Assembly (NCBI GenBank): GCA_029058705.1
Contig: JAIDXA010000224.1
Location: forward strand, 1 to 6,494
Reading direction: 5' to 3'
DNA: 6,494 nucleotides
Origin: Paramuribaculum sp.
GTDB lineage: Bacteria > Bacteroidota > Bacteroidia > Bacteroidales > Muribaculaceae
The first letter of the stretch is position 1. Each line of letters begins with the position of its first letter. A program made the position numbers and the translations under genes. Positions 5,988-6,494 of the stretch are shown here, piece after piece. The notes under the pieces were generated by a model. That model was not told the DNA's origin. It did not search any database and saw only the letters and a program-made list of their open reading frames with translations.

Positions 5988-6494
5988 ATGATCGACAATA
6001 AAACACAACCGACCCCTTGCGAAACACCATCAGCCGAAAACGACGCAAAATTCATGCAACTCGCCATCGACCTGTCCAATGAAAACATTGACAACGGAGG
6101 AGGCCCGTTCGGTGCAGTCATCGTTAAAGACAATAAAATAATATCTACCGGCGTCAACCGCGTGACAGCCGACAACGACCCGACCGCACATGCGGAGATA
6201 AACGCGATAAGAAACGCGTGCCGCAACCTGCAGACATTTTCCCTGCACGGCTGTACGGTGTATTCATCCTGCGAACCATGCCCGATGTGCCTCAGCGCCC
6301 TCTATTGGGCAAGAGTCGCACGCATAGTTTTCGGCAACACCAAAGAAGATGCCAGATCCATCGACTTTGACGACTCGTTTATATACGAGCAGATAAACCT
6401 CGACATAAACCACCGCTCGCTCCGTTGCGAAAACCTCATGCGCGGCAAAGCCAATACTGTGTTCCGCAGGTGGGCCGAAAAGGACGACAAGATC
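5988..6494 (+). CDS. guaD: Guanine deaminase (cytidine deaminase-fold, GuaD-like), 3' end outside window
   Basis: Zinc hydrolase converting guanine to xanthine and ammonia in purine salvage or catabolism, in the cytoplasm. The frame from the ATG at 5988 stays open for 169 codons to the window edge. The catalytic motif TAHAE (66-70) supplies zinc ligand His68 and proton-shuttle Glu70; CEPCPMC (95-101) supplies zinc ligands Cys98 and Cys101. GGPFGAVIVKD (38-48), LYWARVARIVFG (105-116) and especially FDDSFIYEQI (127-136) match the Bacillus subtilis GuaD type rather than tRNA adenosine deaminase TadA, which lacks that C-terminal segment. The end, FRRWAEKDDKI, resembles the GuaD C-terminus, so probably only a few residues are missing. 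About 18 residues precede the usual family start; Met23 would cut into the first helix, so the first ATG is preferred. It is transcribed away from the glycogen genes and is not functionally tied to them by anything visible. Confidence 0.9.
   Translation, partial: MIDNKTQPTPCETPSAENDAKFMQLAIDLSNENIDNGGGPFGAVIVKDNKIISTGVNRVTADNDPTAHAEINAIRNACRNLQTFSLHGCTVYSSCEPCPMCLSALYWARVARIVFGNTKEDARSIDFDDSFIYEQINLDINHRSLRCENLMRGKANTVFRRWAEKDDKI

Noticed and set aside
5942..6490. Minus-strand open frames opposite guaD, and a possible second synthase promoter near 5947 (TTACTTTG)
   Set aside because: The frames are antisense to the conserved zinc motifs of the deaminase. The promoter candidate misses the -7 consensus by one base and its nearest TTTG is only 12 nt upstream.
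5988..6494. tRNA adenosine deaminase (TadA) or cytosine deaminase as the identity of the plus-strand gene
   Set aside because: The HAE and PCPMC motifs are shared, but the FDDSFIYEQI segment and the C-terminal end match the GuaD type.
1..6494. CRISPR arrays, tRNA or rRNA genes, insertion sequences, phage genes, a defence or other novel system
   Set aside because: No repeat-spacer pattern, cloverleaf, transposase or phage-like protein was seen; nearly all sequence is covered by metabolic genes with intact motifs.

Overview
The window looks like chromosomal DNA from a Bacteroidota (Bacteroidales-like) bacterium. Three things point that way. Two candidate promoters carry an exact Bacteroides-type -7 element (TAnnTTTG). 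No Shine-Dalgarno sequences are visible before the starts checked. The glycogen genes are of a type common in that phylum: a eukaryote-like GT3 glycogen synthase next to a DUF3417-containing alpha-glucan phosphorylase. Genus and family cannot be fixed from the sequence alone.

Layout, left to right: (1) 1-599, minus strand, the N-terminal 199 codons of pyrD (dihydroorotate dehydrogenase type 1B), cut by the window edge. (2) 593-1363, minus, pyrK, the FAD/[2Fe-2S] electron-transfer subunit, overlapping pyrD by 7 nt. (3) 1364-1497, a gap holding a well-formed pyrK promoter, a 10-bp tandem repeat between its two elements, and a two-part hairpin just after glgP. (4) 1498-4056, minus, alpha-glucan phosphorylase. 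(5) 4094-5734, minus, GT3 glycogen synthase. The start is called at 5734, not at the upstream ATG at 5818, because of the likely promoter at 5765-5797 and the family's N-terminus. (6) 5735-5987, a divergent intergenic region. (7) 5988-6494, plus, a guanine deaminase (GuaD-like, CDA fold) running off the right edge, probably only a few codons short of its stop.

The genes form three units. The pyrK-pyrD pair makes an NAD-linked dihydroorotate dehydrogenase (de novo pyrimidine synthesis). The synthase-phosphorylase pair, only 37 nt apart and probably one transcript from the promoter near 5770, couples building and phosphorolysis of storage glycogen. The divergent deaminase converts guanine to xanthine (purine salvage or catabolism). 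No tRNA, rRNA, CRISPR, transposon or phage signal was seen.

This is mostly an ordinary housekeeping region. No previously undescribed system is evident; the points worth a second look are regulatory (promoter-spacer repeat, intergenic hairpin, inverted repeat before guaD) and the sugar-nucleotide specificity of the GT3 synthase.
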